Shown: piece after piece, positions 1 to 36,857 of the stretch
Layout of the letters: every line of letters starts with the position of its first letter
How positions within the stretch are numbered: position 1 is the stretch's first letter
NCBI RefSeq assembly: GCF_026151205.1
Contig: NC_087072.1
Span: forward strand, 17,995,669 to 18,059,668
Reading direction: 5' to 3'
Length of the DNA: 64,000 nt
Source of the DNA: Bolinopsis microptera
Lineage: Eukaryota; Ctenophora; Tentaculata; Lobata; Bolinopsidae
The notes under the pieces: model-generated
The model's database searches: none
Seen by the model: the letters and a program-made list of their open reading frames with translations, nothing else
What the model was told of the DNA's origin: nothing
Translations under genes and position numbers: made by a program

Positions 1-1150
1 CACTGATTTCAGAGCAGCTGTGAACACAATTTTGTCAAAACGTAACGCACACCATCGGCTGCTGATTGAGTGATATTACTTCCTAATTCACAGATCTCCA
101 AATCTACTACTTTACACTAACCTAGCGAGACAATGGAATGAACACTTCATCTTACTGAACTAATTAACATACTGGACATTGAGACTTGAATTCCAATAAT
201 TGGTATCATTGAAGTATGACTAAAACACATCATTTAATCTTGTATAACCACTAATTAGAAAGTGGAACAGAGGGACCAGTTTTATGCACAACATGATAAT
301 ATTTAATAATATGTTCTCTTCCTTAACTATTTCACCGGAACCTAGATTATATCGTGTATCATTTTTCTCTGCCACAGAGTTGCGCGTTGTTATGGCAACT
401 TTGATCTTAACGTTTGCGGAGGAACATTCAAATTAAATCTACACGCAATATTTCAGAGTACAGTCGCGCGGCTTATCAGTAAAATTAATTAAATTACCTT
501 AACGCGCGCACTGTGTCTGAACAACATTAATTTTCCTCGATGCACAACTATTATCAATTATATTCCTTTAGCATCCACAGACAACTAAACTCGCGGCACC
601 TCCAAACTTGAGCTAATTAACAATTACATTAAGCTGGTCCGGCCCACTCTAATTGCATTGTCTGACCTGAGGTTCAGGTACAACGATCAACTTTTATTTT
701 GGTTTAATGTAACTATTCACAATTCAGCTAGTCAATTAAGCCAATTCACGTGACACAAGGAAGGAAAATTAATTGAAGGCCAATGTATTATATAATGAAA
801 TTTGAAGAGTTTTAAGTTGGTGCAAGTGGATGGAAATCTAGCGTCCGCCGACAGCCGAACAAACGGGCGCAATTCTTGTTTCACACTGCACTAGTTTAAG
901 AAGTGGTAAGTTAGTGTGAGCTCACCAGAAGGTTGAAGGCCGATATATTTTACGGTATTAATATTAAAGAACGGATATCAGCGTGGACTATCCTGATTAC
1001 ATGCTTACTAAAACATTGCGATGTTTATTTACTGAGCTCAAAGTAATCAGGAGATCAGCAATAGAGTGATGATTGTGGATAATAATAACCACATCCACAC
1101 GTCTGATGTGCTTTGTAATGTGTAATGTGCCTTAAAACATCATTAATTCC
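1..1150. other. Upstream intronic or flanking DNA, no gene seen
   Basis: AT-rich sequence without a convincing exon. It lies upstream of the first DNMT3 exon I can see. The exons for the PWWP domain and the GATA-like first finger of the ADD domain, expected upstream in this family, were searched for by their cysteine pattern and not found. It is probably an intron of that gene, with earlier exons outside the window. Confidence 0.5.
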
Positions 1151-1203
1151 TCTCTTTGAAGGCTAAAGACTGTAATATGATGATGATATCACTTTCCCAT
1201 ATC

Positions 1204-1456
1204 AATAAATGTGTACTGTGTACTGTACTGTGTGATGTACTGTGTGCTGTACTTTTTTGCTGTACTTTTTTGCTGTACTGTGTGTTGTACTGTGTGCTGT
1301 ACTGTGTGCTATACTATGTGCTGTACTGTGTGCTGCACTGTGTGCTGTACTGTGTGCTGTACTGTGTGTTGTAATGTGTGCTGTACTGTGTGCTGTACTG
1401 TGTGCTGCACTGTGTGCTGTACTGTATGCTGTATTGTGTGCTGTACTATGTACTAT
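1204..1456. repeat. 12-bp minisatellite (TGTACTGTGTGC)n
   Basis: About 20 imperfect copies of a 12-base unit, TGTACTGTGTGC, with point variants such as CTGCACTGTGTG. Because 12 is divisible by three, all frames stay open and give false Cys/Val/Leu-rich ORFs on the plus strand and a Ser/Thr/Ala/His one on the minus strand. The array ends about 50 bases before the 3' splice site of the DNMT3 ADD exon. Confidence 0.9.
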
Positions 1457-1503
1457 ACGTAGTTTTGATAGTACATAACTTATATAACACCCACACTCCA
1501 CAG

Positions 1504-23666
<22,163 letters not shown>

Positions 23667-25180
23667 TTTGGGAGTTTTTGGGAGTGGGTATCTGTGTGTT
23701 GTGTTTTGAACACTTTTTACTGTTATCAAGTTTAACTTTTATACTTCTTTTAACTTTTAACTTTCATCAATTTTATCAATTTAACCTTACTCCTAAGTTA
23801 TTATATACATGTATTTTATAATCTTATTGTAAAATGTCTGGGGGCTCCCATTGATGGTCATTGTCCCATTGGTGGAACATTGCAATACGAGTATTGCTCA
23901 GTCTTCGTGTGATGATTGCATTATTTTAGGTGATTATTATAACCAAGTTCTGTGTTGAATCTATCTTATCCGTTAAATTTATAGGAATGTTTGGTGTGTT
24001 ATATTATAATGTGCGTGTGTCTCATCGAGTACTTTCCATGTTTTATCATTATTATGTATGTGTAAGATTGCGACTATTAAACAACTCATTGTTTGCGTGG
24101 CTTTTAATATTGTTTACAATATGTTGGGGAGTTTACTGGTGATATCTGTAAGGAGAGGTTATCTTTATCCTAGAGTTTATTGTTGTGGAATTACATTTGA
24201 TGGTATCAATTAATCAGTCATTTGGATAATGTTCCAAGACAACGCTATTCCACAATTATGGGTAGTCAGGCTCACTATGTATTAAATTAAGAGGGCCACG
24301 TTTGAAACCTGAAACGATCTTTAACAATCTTGAAATGTCTGCTGCCTATATCCCCATTAAATGCTCTGGATCTGGTCCTAACAAAATGTGGCAGAATGAA
24401 TTCGTAATATAATACAGTCACACGTCGTTAAAAATAAACATGACTAGAGCTGCTAAGATAAATTCATTCTGTGAAGGTGGACCAAATACCAATGTTGACT
24501 ACCGGAATGCTCTTTAAGATGTTCTGTATTGATTGATTGTTAAATATAAGACCATTTCATTTTATTTGATAGAAGCAGTATCACGGTAGAATTATTAGAA
24601 ATTAGGATTTATGCATGCTATTGTTACATCATCATGGTATTTTATTTAGTACAACATTTAATTACGTTTAAACAAATTTAATCGTTTTCTTGTCTTAAGA
24701 AAGAAAGGATTATTATGCTGAGATCCTCCAATTAATACCACGCACACTAAAAACTCTTGTACAGTTTGGAAGTAAACTACACATTTTCGGAATTTGCTCT
24801 CTACACTCGATATTAAACCAACGAGGCGATGTTTTCGCTGAATTTGTATCGTATTTGTATCATGCCCCCATTTCTTGCCCCCACGTTGTATCGTCTGCCC
24901 CCATCATGATCTGACCGTGCCAATCTAATTAAGTTTCCTTGGTGATACGATTTCTTGCTCGGTCGGATATACGTAATCGAATTATGCATACCAATGACTG
25001 TAGTCCACAGGTCCACAGGTTAGTGCAAACAACAATACAAACCGTGAAATAAACCATCTAGAAACCATTTATTCTGTTATACTGTAATACTGTTAGTGGA
25101 ATAGTAGAAAGGACGATAAGAACCGCAAGACAAACCATCAAGAAACCATAAACTAAGATGTAATGCAATGTAAGGTGGTT
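23667..25180. other. DNMT3 3' UTR and intergenic DNA
   Basis: No further gene seen. The segment after 25020 is a diverged leading part of the inverted array that follows. Confidence 0.5.
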
Positions 25181-25185
25181 TTCAG

Positions 25186-27335
25186 TAGTTTTATCAGTGC
25201 AAGTATTCTGTAATACTGTTAGTAGTTCCTGGTGTAGTGTGAACAACAATATAAACTATCAAATAAACCATTTGGAAACCATTTTAGGGTTTTTTTGATC
25301 GAATGTATCGTAATTAAAATTTCTGCCCCCATTTACTAAGATGTAATGTAAGGTGGTTTTCAGTGGTTTTATCAGTGCAACTATTCTGTAATACTTTTAG
25401 TAGTTACTGGAGTAGTGTGAACAACAATATAAACTATAAAATGAACCATTTGGAAACCATTTTAGAGTTTTTTTGATCGAATGTATCGTAATTAATATTT
25501 CTGCCCCCATTTACTAAGATGTAATGTAAGGTGGTTTTCAGTGGTTTTATCAGTGCAACTATTCTGTAATACTGTTAGTAGTTACTGGAGTAGTGTGAAC
25601 AACAATATAAACTATCAAATAAACCATTTGGAAACCATTTTAGGGTTTTTTTGATCGAATGTATCGTAATTAAAATTTCTGCCCCCATTTACTAAGATGT
25701 AATGTAAGGTGGTTTTCAGTAGTTTTATCAGTGCAAGTATTCTGTAATACTGTTAGTAGTTACTGGAGTAGTGTGAACAACAGTATAAACTATCAAATAA
25801 ACCATTTGGAAACCATTTTAGGGTTTTTTGATCGAATGTATCGTAATTAAAATTTCTGCCCCCATTTACTAAGATGTTATGTAAGGTGGTTTTCAGTAGT
25901 TTTATCAGTGCAAGTATTCTGTAATACTGTTAGTAGTTACTGGAGTAGTGTGAACAACAATATAAATTATAAAATGAACCATTCGGAAACCATTTTAGGG
26001 TTTTTTGATCGAATGTATCGTAATTAAAATTTCTGCCCCCATTTACTAAGATGTAATGTAAGGTGGTTTTCAGTGGTTTTATCAGTGCAAGTATTCTGTT
26101 ATACTGTTAGTAGTTACTGGACTAGTGTGAACAACAATATAAAGTATCAAATAAACCATTTGGTTTATATTAGTATTAATAAACAGAATACTTGCACTGA
26201 TAAATATACTGAAAACCACCTTACATTGCATCTTAGTAAATGGGGGCAGAAATTTTAATTACGATACATTCGATCAAAAAAACCCTAAAATGTTTTCCAA
26301 ATGGTTTATTTGATAGTTTATCTTGTTGTTCACACTACTCCAGTAACTACTAACAGTATTACAGAATACTTGCACTGATAAAACTACTGAAAACCACCTT
26401 ACATTACATCTTAGTAAATGGGGGCAGAAATTTTAATTACGATACATTCGATCAAAAAACCCTAAAATGGTTTCCGAATGGTTCATTTTATAATTTATAT
26501 TGTTGTTCACACTACTCCAGTAACTACTAACAGTATTACAGAATACTTGCACTGATAAAACTACTGAAAACCACCTTACATAACATCTTAGTAAATGGGG
26601 GCAGAAATTTTAATTACGATACATTCGATCAAAAAACCCTAAAATGGTTTCCAAATGGTTTATTTGATAGTTTATACTGTTGTTCACACTACTCCAGTAA
26701 CTACTAACAGTATTACAGAATACTTGCACTGATAAAACTACTGAAAACCACCTTACATTACATCTTAGTAAATGGGGGCAGAAATTTTAATTACGATACA
26801 TTCGATCAAAAAAACCCTAAAATGGTTTCCAAATGGTTTATTTGATAGTTTATATTGTTGTTCACACTACTCCAGTAACTACTAACAGTATTACAGAATA
26901 CTTGCACTGATAAAAATACTGAAAACCACCTTACATTACATCTTAGTAAATGGGGGCAGAAATTTTAATTACGATACATTCGATCAAAAAAACTCTAAAA
27001 TGGTTTCCAAATGGTTTATTTGATAGTTTATATTGTTGTTCACACTACTCCAGTAACTACTAACAGTATTACAGAATACTTGCACTGATAAAAATACTGA
27101 AAATCACCTTACATTACATCTTAGTAAATGGGGGCAGAAATTTTAATTACGATACATTCGATCAAAAAACCCTAAAATGGTGTCCAAATGGTTTATTTGA
27201 TAGTTTATATTGTTGTTCACACTACTCCAGTAACTACTAACAGTATTACAGAATACTTGCACTGATAAAAATACTGAAAACCACCTTACAATACATCTTA
27301 GTAAATGGGGGCAGCAATATTAATTACGTTATGGT
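25186..27335. repeat. Inverted tandem array with a ~178-bp unit
   Basis: The block CTGCCCCCATTTACTAAG occurs at 25323, 25501, 25679, 25856 and 26033. Its reverse complement occurs seven times, ending near 26249, 26427, 26605, 26782, 26959, 27137 and 27315. The orientation flips at 26160-26190 around the short palindrome TTTATATTAGTATTAATAAA. Units within and between arms are nearly identical. The whole forms a palindrome of more than 2 kb with no coding content. Confidence 0.95.
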
Positions 27336-27904
27336 GAAATAAACCATAAAATAATCTTTACAACTACTCCATTAACAACTAAAAGTATTTCAAAACAAAT
27401 GCACTAACTAAACCACCTCAAACCACCTTATATTGAATTATGTACATTATATTAAAGTATTAAGGCGATTTCCTTTGTCAAAATTTGGAGAATTTGATGG
27501 CGGATACAGGCCCGACTATACTTCAATGCTCCGAACACATTCAGGTATCATCTAATCATCTGTGAATTAATTAAATTAGGGTGTGAAGCTGTGGTGAGAT
27601 AATAGATATTGAACTAGTATAGGGCGTGAACCATCCTAAGATATAATATAAACCAAATGTTGTAGGGAACGCGCATGCGCAACCTATATATGAAGGCAGA
27701 TTCAGGATGGGGGCAACGATACAACTCAGTGAAAACATCCTCTGAAACCAACATTGAACGATGTGAGATGGATGCAGCGGCGACGCCTAACATAAAATAT
27801 CCTGAAGTAAACGCGCGACCATGTGTTGGTAGCGCGCGCACGTCAGTTTATATTATTATATCCCACGCGCAGCGCACATGAACGTAACTAGAGTGCAGTG
27901 TGGG

Positions 27905-28440
27905 GCAGGTTATTCTATAGAAGTGAGAATTGGTTTCTGCACTGTGCAAAAAGTCTGTCAAATTAGTGTTCAGAAATGTTCATATTTGAAAATGGGACAG
28001 AAATTGTAAAATATGAATTTTCATTTTGTTAAGCTTTCTGTTCTGAGCTTCCTCTGACCAAAATCAAACTTCCAGCACCTCAATCGTGTCATATGCCATA
28101 TATATATATAGTTGACTGACTAATTGGTTGCGGGTGAGAAATTCAGTCAAAACTGTAAAATTTCGGTTCTGGAAGTTTCATCTTCAAAAACTGAAAATGG
28201 GACAGAGTTTGGGACAACATGATTTTTCTATTTTCTTCGGGATTTTGACTTGCAGTACCCCCCTTTGGTTTCATACTATCATTAATTAACTGACTAATTG
28301 GTTTCTTGGCAAAAAGTCCACCCAATCTGTCAAATTTGAGTTCAGAAATTTCCATATTTGAAAATGGGACAGGAATTGGAAAATATGAATTTTCGTTTTG
28401 TTAAGCTTTCTGTTCTGAGCTTCCTCCGACCGAAATCAAA
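27905..28440. repeat. Diverged ~185-bp tandem repeat, three units
   Basis: Shared blocks: GAAAATGGGACAG at about 27988, 28193 and 28361; GACTAATTGGTT at 28117 and 28300; AAGCTTTCTGTTCTGAGCTT at 28030 and 28400. Units are imperfect. Confidence 0.75.
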
Positions 28441-29345
28441 CTATAGTCCGGAATCGGGTCTGAAAATCCACACACTTATCATTACAGTGCAATTTAAGAT
28501 TTTGGAAACTAGGATGATTGTCTTTCGAATTTATTGAAATGATAAAAGTAAACAAGTCCTTCATTTATAGTTTAATCAATATCGATATTTACATATTCAA
28601 ATTAAATTTCATCACGACTTTCCAAGTATTCAAGCAACCTTTTGACTGAGCAGTATCACAATAGTCAACAGATATTATCACGTAATTTAAATACCCTCAA
28701 ATAATGCATTTAAAGTTTGATTCCAAAATTTTCTGAATTGAACAAAAGCAAAAAGAGGAAAATACATTTGTTAGTCCAGTATCCACTCCGCAAATGTGGT
28801 CAAAATACAACTATTATAAGAACTAAAAACACAGGACGTCAATTAAAAGTTCCCATTGATAAGCACAGTAATGTTGCATGTTTGCACAATCCTCGCGGTA
28901 AACAACTACTCGATAAAACAAAATAATTTAAATATTCTTTAGCTCGTAAATTAGACAATCCTTACTCTAAATACTTCATTCCTTTTTTAAACAAAATCGA
29001 CATTCCATTGTTTTTAAGTTCTCTACGACAAGGCGTGGGACACTAATCTCACCTAGGGGCAGAAGAAACGGATATTTTAACGATAAAAGATACATGTATC
29101 AGATAACTAGGGGGATTTATTGATTTTTAAACTGTTAGTGAAAATTAAGAAGCCATCAGAGGGATTTACAATTTCTTTCGATGCCTCTTTAATATCAAAT
29201 GTGAAATTTAACTCATGTGAAATTTAATTAAACTGCAAATAATTTTTAGTGGAATTTAACTGGACAAGCTGTAGTAGACACACTGATAATATACAGTCCG
29301 GCTGTATCATTACTCATCAATTAAATTATTAAAACAGAAATGTTT

Positions 29346-30901
<1,556 letters not shown>

Positions 30902-30904
30902 TCT

Positions 30905-33500
30905 TGGTTGCTAAATAGATGGAATTGATTAGGACAAACTGGTAAGGTCTAACAAGTCGAGCAAAACAGTACTGAGGAAACTTACAAATCACTTAACCTG
31001 AAAGAAACGTACACCAAATTACTTTGTAAATTTTTAATTTCATCCAGTACGTAACAAAAACGCGCATTTTGCACAACTGCACGCGCAGCACATCGTACCA
31101 TTCGTTGTTATGCACGCTACCTTGAGTACCATCCCACATCAAACTTATGGTGAATGTAAGCTAGTATTTAGCTGATCTTGTGGTTTTGTCCCACATTGTA
31201 ATTATCCCTTATAAAAGGACAGCCCTGGTTATTATCGGAGCATTACAGGTGTTAAAGGTGGACCTAAGAATGTGTCACGTTCTAACAGACACCATCTTCA
31301 GATCATCTGGTGAGGGCTATTTAATTTTAGGGGCAAATTTCAAGCCCTGAACTTTAAATGGAATAAACTGTGACCTGTGTACATTGTCGAGCTTGAAATC
31401 AAGTACAACAAGCTTTTAAACATGCCTTTCTATTACAGTTATAATGTCCTAACTCGCACAATAATACATGTATGATATTCCGATATTCGATGAGCAACTC
31501 TTTAGCGAAATAAGTTCACACAGGTAAAATCTTATTTCAATACTTTTAATTGCCATTAATGCTTTAAGTTTAAGTTTGATTATATTTTGTTGCACAGTGG
31601 GGATGAATTATAAAGTCGCTGAGGATCTGAGTCACAATCTTGTGTCTCAGATTACCAGGCCAAAATTATTTCACTTTTTATAATTTTTCCGGCCAAATTT
31701 ATAGAATATAATATAAAACAGAAACTTCCAAGATCTGAGAGAACGATCAAATTTCCTTTTAGAGGAGCAAACCTACTCGCCAATTAGTGGAACTGCAATA
31801 GCATTTTGGAATTAAAATCACACTATGGAAATGGCTAACAACCTGTTCATCGGTAACTGCTTCGATTACAAAAGTAAGGCTCTTTTCATGTCAGGTCATC
31901 GGGTACACTTTTCATTTTGACACATCCTGCTTCCTCTTACCGTCTTTAGTCTACTTCAATCCTGGAAAACAGTGTCTACCTCTAACAATGTTAACAATGT
32001 TAGCACTAGCAGAACTTAGTGCTTGTGTCACACCAGTACATCGCATCATCAGTACCTCTACAGTTCGGGTTTTACATCCTTTATTCCCCGCATGGGATTT
32101 GGATTATTAATGAACATCAACTTTCTTATACATGTCAATTGTCAATTTGTGTGTTCTTCTTTTCTATAAATGACCATACCCTGCAAACCCTGTCTTTTCT
32201 TATGTTTCTATCCTTGTGGGTACTTTTCTTTTATCCCTTTATTATTCTGAGGCCCCTGGGGTCAGCTGACTCTGCAGACAGACCACAGTACGAGATGGAG
32301 TCTTTGGTCCTAGCTAGACGGCACATAACACATCTCGTTATCGATAACGTGACACGTTACGTGCCTTCGAGCTAGGCCTGCCGCCTGGGGTCTAAATGAA
32401 AAGATAGTTTGTAGTAACCAAAGCTTTCAAAACCCATGTTTTAATCGTCCTCAACTACAAAAGTAATGGTTTGTTGCAAACAACCAACCATCATATCATC
32501 AAACCAATCTACATTCATGAGATGAAACATGCCTTTTGCTACATTATATATCAAAGTATTTGCAGGCACCAACATTTAACGATGATTCTCACAATGAATA
32601 TTTAATTTTTTCTCAAGCCTGGGGGCCATTGTTTAATTTTTTACTATTTGATTTGGTGCTAGAGAGAAGATACGATCTTCTCTTTTATTGGAATTTCTCT
32701 TTAAAATAATGAATTGAATGCACCTATATCCAATAATCCTCTTCCAATAACCCATGGCCCGTAAATAAACCATTCATGTGGCAACACACACTGCTCTGCT
32801 GAGTGCTGAGGAGTTACGACTTCTAATAATTGTAGGCTTGGAGCCATGAAACCTACTAATCGCTCAATCTTTTCATCATTAGGGTTTATGAATATTGTAA
32901 TAAAGATCTGATATATTTCAGAAAACTTGGCATAATGCACTAGAACGTCTTTAGCGCACCATCTTTGTCATCAAGGCACCCGGTGTCTTTTGATTTCTAT
33001 TATCTAAATAATTGCGTAAGCACCATGATCATAGCCAGCGCACTAGTGATTAAGCCAACAAATAAAGTAAAATTCATATATTCTAACCGCTTAAAATTGA
33101 GTAATTATAATATTATCATCTTGTATGACAAGATTGCCAAATTGGCAGCTGCTAGCAACATAAGCCACAGTGTTATAACGAACAGAAATTCTAAGGATTT
33201 TTACCACGCCTAAAGATGTTTATAACAGCCTAGCTTGAAGCTGATAATTTAAGCAAATCAGTGCCCAGGTCTGTATGAGGACAATGAAAAGAGTTTGTCC
33301 AGTTGCCTTTCATTTCCATAGTCATTTTGCTTTTATGTTAGGTAATATTTGAAATGTTGCAATAATTATAAAATAGCGTTAGAGATTGATTCCCTCAAAT
33401 ACCAGTGCTTAAAATTCTATTTAGTTACCGTTTGAACAAATTTGCTGTGAACACTTTCCAAGTCAACGAGTCAACAAATTGTTCCTTTGAAACAATGTTG
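30905..33500. other. Intergenic region between Rab2 and the Cys-rich gene
   Basis: The divergent promoters of the two genes should lie here, but no TATA-like element is clear. At 31825-31875 an ATG followed by about 16 codons and a GTAAGG donor could be an isolated first exon; I could not extend it. Nothing else recognised. Confidence 0.4.
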
Positions 33501-33518
33501 CTTAACAGAAACGTGGCG

Positions 33519-34458
33519 ATGAAGCTTCTTGTGACTATGGAGCTGGCTGTGCTTTTTTTGCCACATGGTATGCAAATTTATATTTTAATAAATAATATTG
33601 AAGAAATTCGATACTTTAAATTCTACTTTATACTTAAATGCACAAGCGAGTAACTAGGGCCTCAGAACTCAGTATGTAGCAATAATACGATTCTGAGTAT
33701 CACTTGTTCAACAATCAAGTGTTCGTTAAAAGTGCTCCGGTTAAATTTAAAGCAGACTACCGTCCATACAACGTTTATTGAATGCAAGTTATTATCAACT
33801 TTTTACTTTTACAAAATAACTATAGAATAGGGCAAACAGGTATGTGGGCCTAAAATTCCGTTAAACTAGAGCTCTGTTTTGGCTGCTAAGGTTAAAATGT
33901 GGGTCTTAGACTTCCTAGGGTTCAGTAAGGTCATATTAACAGTCCACTATATAAACACCAATACGAAGTTTCAGGAGCTGGAGCTACAGACTGCATGAAC
34001 ACTCAGATCGCCAGGATGGATTGCGATTGCATATTTGGCAAGAACGTCCAGGAGAACATAGCGGAGAAATATGGATGTGATGCCAGTAATAGCGCTCCTA
34101 GCGCTGAATCCACCTTCAAAGGTATTTACTAGCTCTCTAAATAATATATAATGTATCATCCACCAAAATAACTAACAAAGAACAGTTCGGTAATAAAACG
34201 TAACTGGTATTACATTTTAAGTGGGCAATTTAATCCACTGTTTCAGACTGCAAGATAGCCAGTATAAAGTGCAGCCAGGGCTCTCTGGATAATGCCCAGG
34301 ACTGTTCTAAAGCGTCCAGTTTTGCGTTACTTAACAGAGGAACCAGTTGTGAGTGTAAGGATAATCCGTGCTTCAAAGCCGTGATTGGTAATAACAAGAG
34401 AGAATCTTGTTGCAATGCACTTTATCATTGTAAACAGGTTAAGAAATGTTTTAAGTAA
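33519..34458 (+). CDS. Small secreted protein with 14 cysteines, family unknown
   Basis: Three exons (33519-33567, 33975-34121, 34247-34458) join in phase to 135 residues. The start MKLLVTMELAVLFLPHG is a plausible signal peptide; an upstream in-frame ATG at 33495 is an alternative. The mature part has 14 cysteines, enough for seven disulfides. Their order is one, then a CxC (DCDC), two single cysteines, then C-x6-C-x10-C, another CxC (CEC), C, a CC pair and two more. Two halves look related: each opens with Asp-Cys followed by a nine- or six-residue gap. It ends KKCFK. I do not recognise the family; hormone-like, matrix or defence roles are all possible. Splice sites are canonical and the codons coherent, so I think the gene is real. 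Confidence 0.75.
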
Positions 34459-36507
34459 CTTTCCTTAATACTTGTTTTTTTTGTTCAATATTTTGTCCTA
34501 TAACCTATTTGATATTTTGTCCTATTTTTCCATTCACTGGACAAGTCTACCAGTCACCAGAGAGAATAATGTACAAATTTGCAAGCTGAGTAAACTGATT
34601 TGCGATTTTAGTGACAATAACCCTGTATTTGAGTTTAATGTATTAGAATTTAAAGAACTCTTGTTTTAATGTATACAATATGCTCTATCTAATTTAATGT
34701 AAATTTAAGTGCACTTAGCTAAACACAGTGGAGGTCAAGATGTAAAAGATATTTTCAACATTTCAAAATTACGAAAAATGAAATGTTTTTCACATCTCCA
34801 TAATCAAACTTTCTTTACTTGGATAGTAATTGAATGTATACGATCCCAAAAATGCTGTTTTGAACGCTTTGATGATTTCAAGAACCATTCGTTCCCTTTA
34901 AAATCGCGGAGAATTTTCTGAACAAAGCATTGAGAACAAAAAATTGCAATACGGTCATACTATACTGTCATAGCTACGAATCCTTTAAATTGTCCGACAA
35001 AACAGTTTATAACAATTAGTTCACCGGCAGTGACTCCAACTCACCCTTTAAACGCAAGAAAAATACAATAACTTGGCAGCAACTCAAAAACCACAATAAC
35101 GGTGATCACATGCGATTCTATTCGACTTCGGTCAATTCCTTCTAATATTTACTTTTAGACGCTCTCCCACCTAAGTGCTAAAAGACCCCTACGAAACGAA
35201 CAACAGTATGCAATCACACAAAGTTGTACAGTATTGCTATTAGTAAATGGAGGCCAGGAGGATGCCAATAGGAGAAATTAATTGCCGTGTAACATAGCTG
35301 CACACGATTAAGTAACAAATTGGGACATTTAGTTTGCAGGAAATGGTCATCTTGCATTTACTCTGCAAATGTTTGTGTGGTCACCAGCAAATTTGTGTTC
35401 ATTACCAAAATTTCGATGAATTTAAATATTAGGGTATAATTCTCTGTGAGGTGGTGTAAAATGTGACCGATTATCTGATATTTTTGACTCAAGAAACACG
35501 ATATTCGGTGGAACGAAGGTTTTAACTTTTATCAGTTATTTACATTTGGAAATTGGCCGCTCTAAAACATTCATAAGAACCGCATAAAATTTCGTCACTT
35601 GTAACTGTGATATGTTGCTAATAACGTACTTTATAGGAAAAAAAGACAATAATATATAATCTGATTTACCAATATTATCTAGATTATTAGATTTGTAATC
35701 GCATTTAACGCTCTTCACGAATCAGCAGAGCTTAGTAATCTAGCTGCCTAGGTACGGACGGCCCCCATTCTTTAAAGAAATCTTATGTTACGGTAAACAT
35801 AAGTTCCATCTGATATTCAACAGTTTTAAAGGCTTGCAGCTTGAATACCTGTCAGCAACATCCTATAACAAACTATAGTGTGAAAGTTGTTCAAATCAGT
35901 TCAAGTTAAAACCCCGTGGAACTTTGTTTGTATCTTACTGATGCTCTGAAAATTACTGTCTGTACAAACAATTACAAAACTGGTAATTAACAATTCCGCT
36001 TCGCTAATTGGTGGCTATCAAGTTTGACGTGTACGTTATATGTCGTAAATACAATTAACAAGATTAGAACTGTTGACATGATTGAGGTTCAGTCTGGATG
36101 ATTGCCCACAACTTTATTGAGCAGAGAATATCCAAGTATTTATCAACAGCTCAAGCGACTCCAGGACTATCCTAAATATAATATAAGATCCTGATGTTAA
36201 TAATGTGAACACATTATATCACCATGACTTTATGTCTTAATATTAACTGTTAATCAAGATATTACTATGATTTAAAAAGTATAGGCCAAAATAACGACTA
36301 GATACACGTCTCTTTATTTGACTAACATTGCCCACAGTGAGGTTTCACCCAACAAAGTACAAACCTAACTGTCAGTCTGCTCTTCCTGGTATCGTGAGAT
36401 CATTAATTGTAGTATCACTCGGAAAGGGAGTGCAGTGAATGCGTCATAACTTAAGAGAGTTTCAAGATAGAGGTTTAGTCATAACGTAAGACTTAAGTTT
36501 ATGTAGT

Positions 36508-36600
36508 TAAATAGGTAGTTATTTATCAGTAAAAAGTAATAAAGTAAGTGCGGTAGGTAGGTAGTTATTTATCAGTAAAAAGTAATAAAGTAAGTGCGAC
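36508..36600. repeat. Tandem duplication of a ~49-bp unit
   Basis: GTAGTTATTTATCAGTAAAA followed by AGTAATAAAGTAAGTGCG occurs twice in a row, separated by GGTAG. Confidence 0.85.
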
Positions 36601-36779
36601 ATTCTGTGCCCCTTCTACTAATTAGAGCGCAGTATTTCGCTATAATACCCGATAATAATAGCAGAGTAAGTTCTAGAACATGGCTCTGTCAAGATGCTCT
36701 AATACCTGATTATATAATTCAAAATGAGATGTTGGACGTTCGGGAACATTCCATGTGATCCGGGTACGTGTTAAGGTCT

Positions 36780-36857
36780 CAATACACACACAGACGAACA
36801 CACAGACGAACACACATACACACACGTGTGTCACACGTGTCACACGTGTCACACGCC
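36780..36857. repeat. CA-rich repeat with CACACGTGT units
   Basis: CACACAGACGAA twice, then four CACACGTGT-type units. CACGTG is an E-box core, but the repeat context makes a regulatory role doubtful. Confidence 0.75.

Noticed and set aside
1156-1501. Several overlapping Cys/Val/Leu-rich and Ser/Thr/Ala/His-rich ORFs on both strands
   Set aside because: They are frames through a 12-bp repeat whose length is divisible by three; no start context or homology.
31825-31875. Possible isolated first exon (ATG, 16 codons, GTAAGG donor)
   Set aside because: No second exon with matching phase and family signal could be found downstream.
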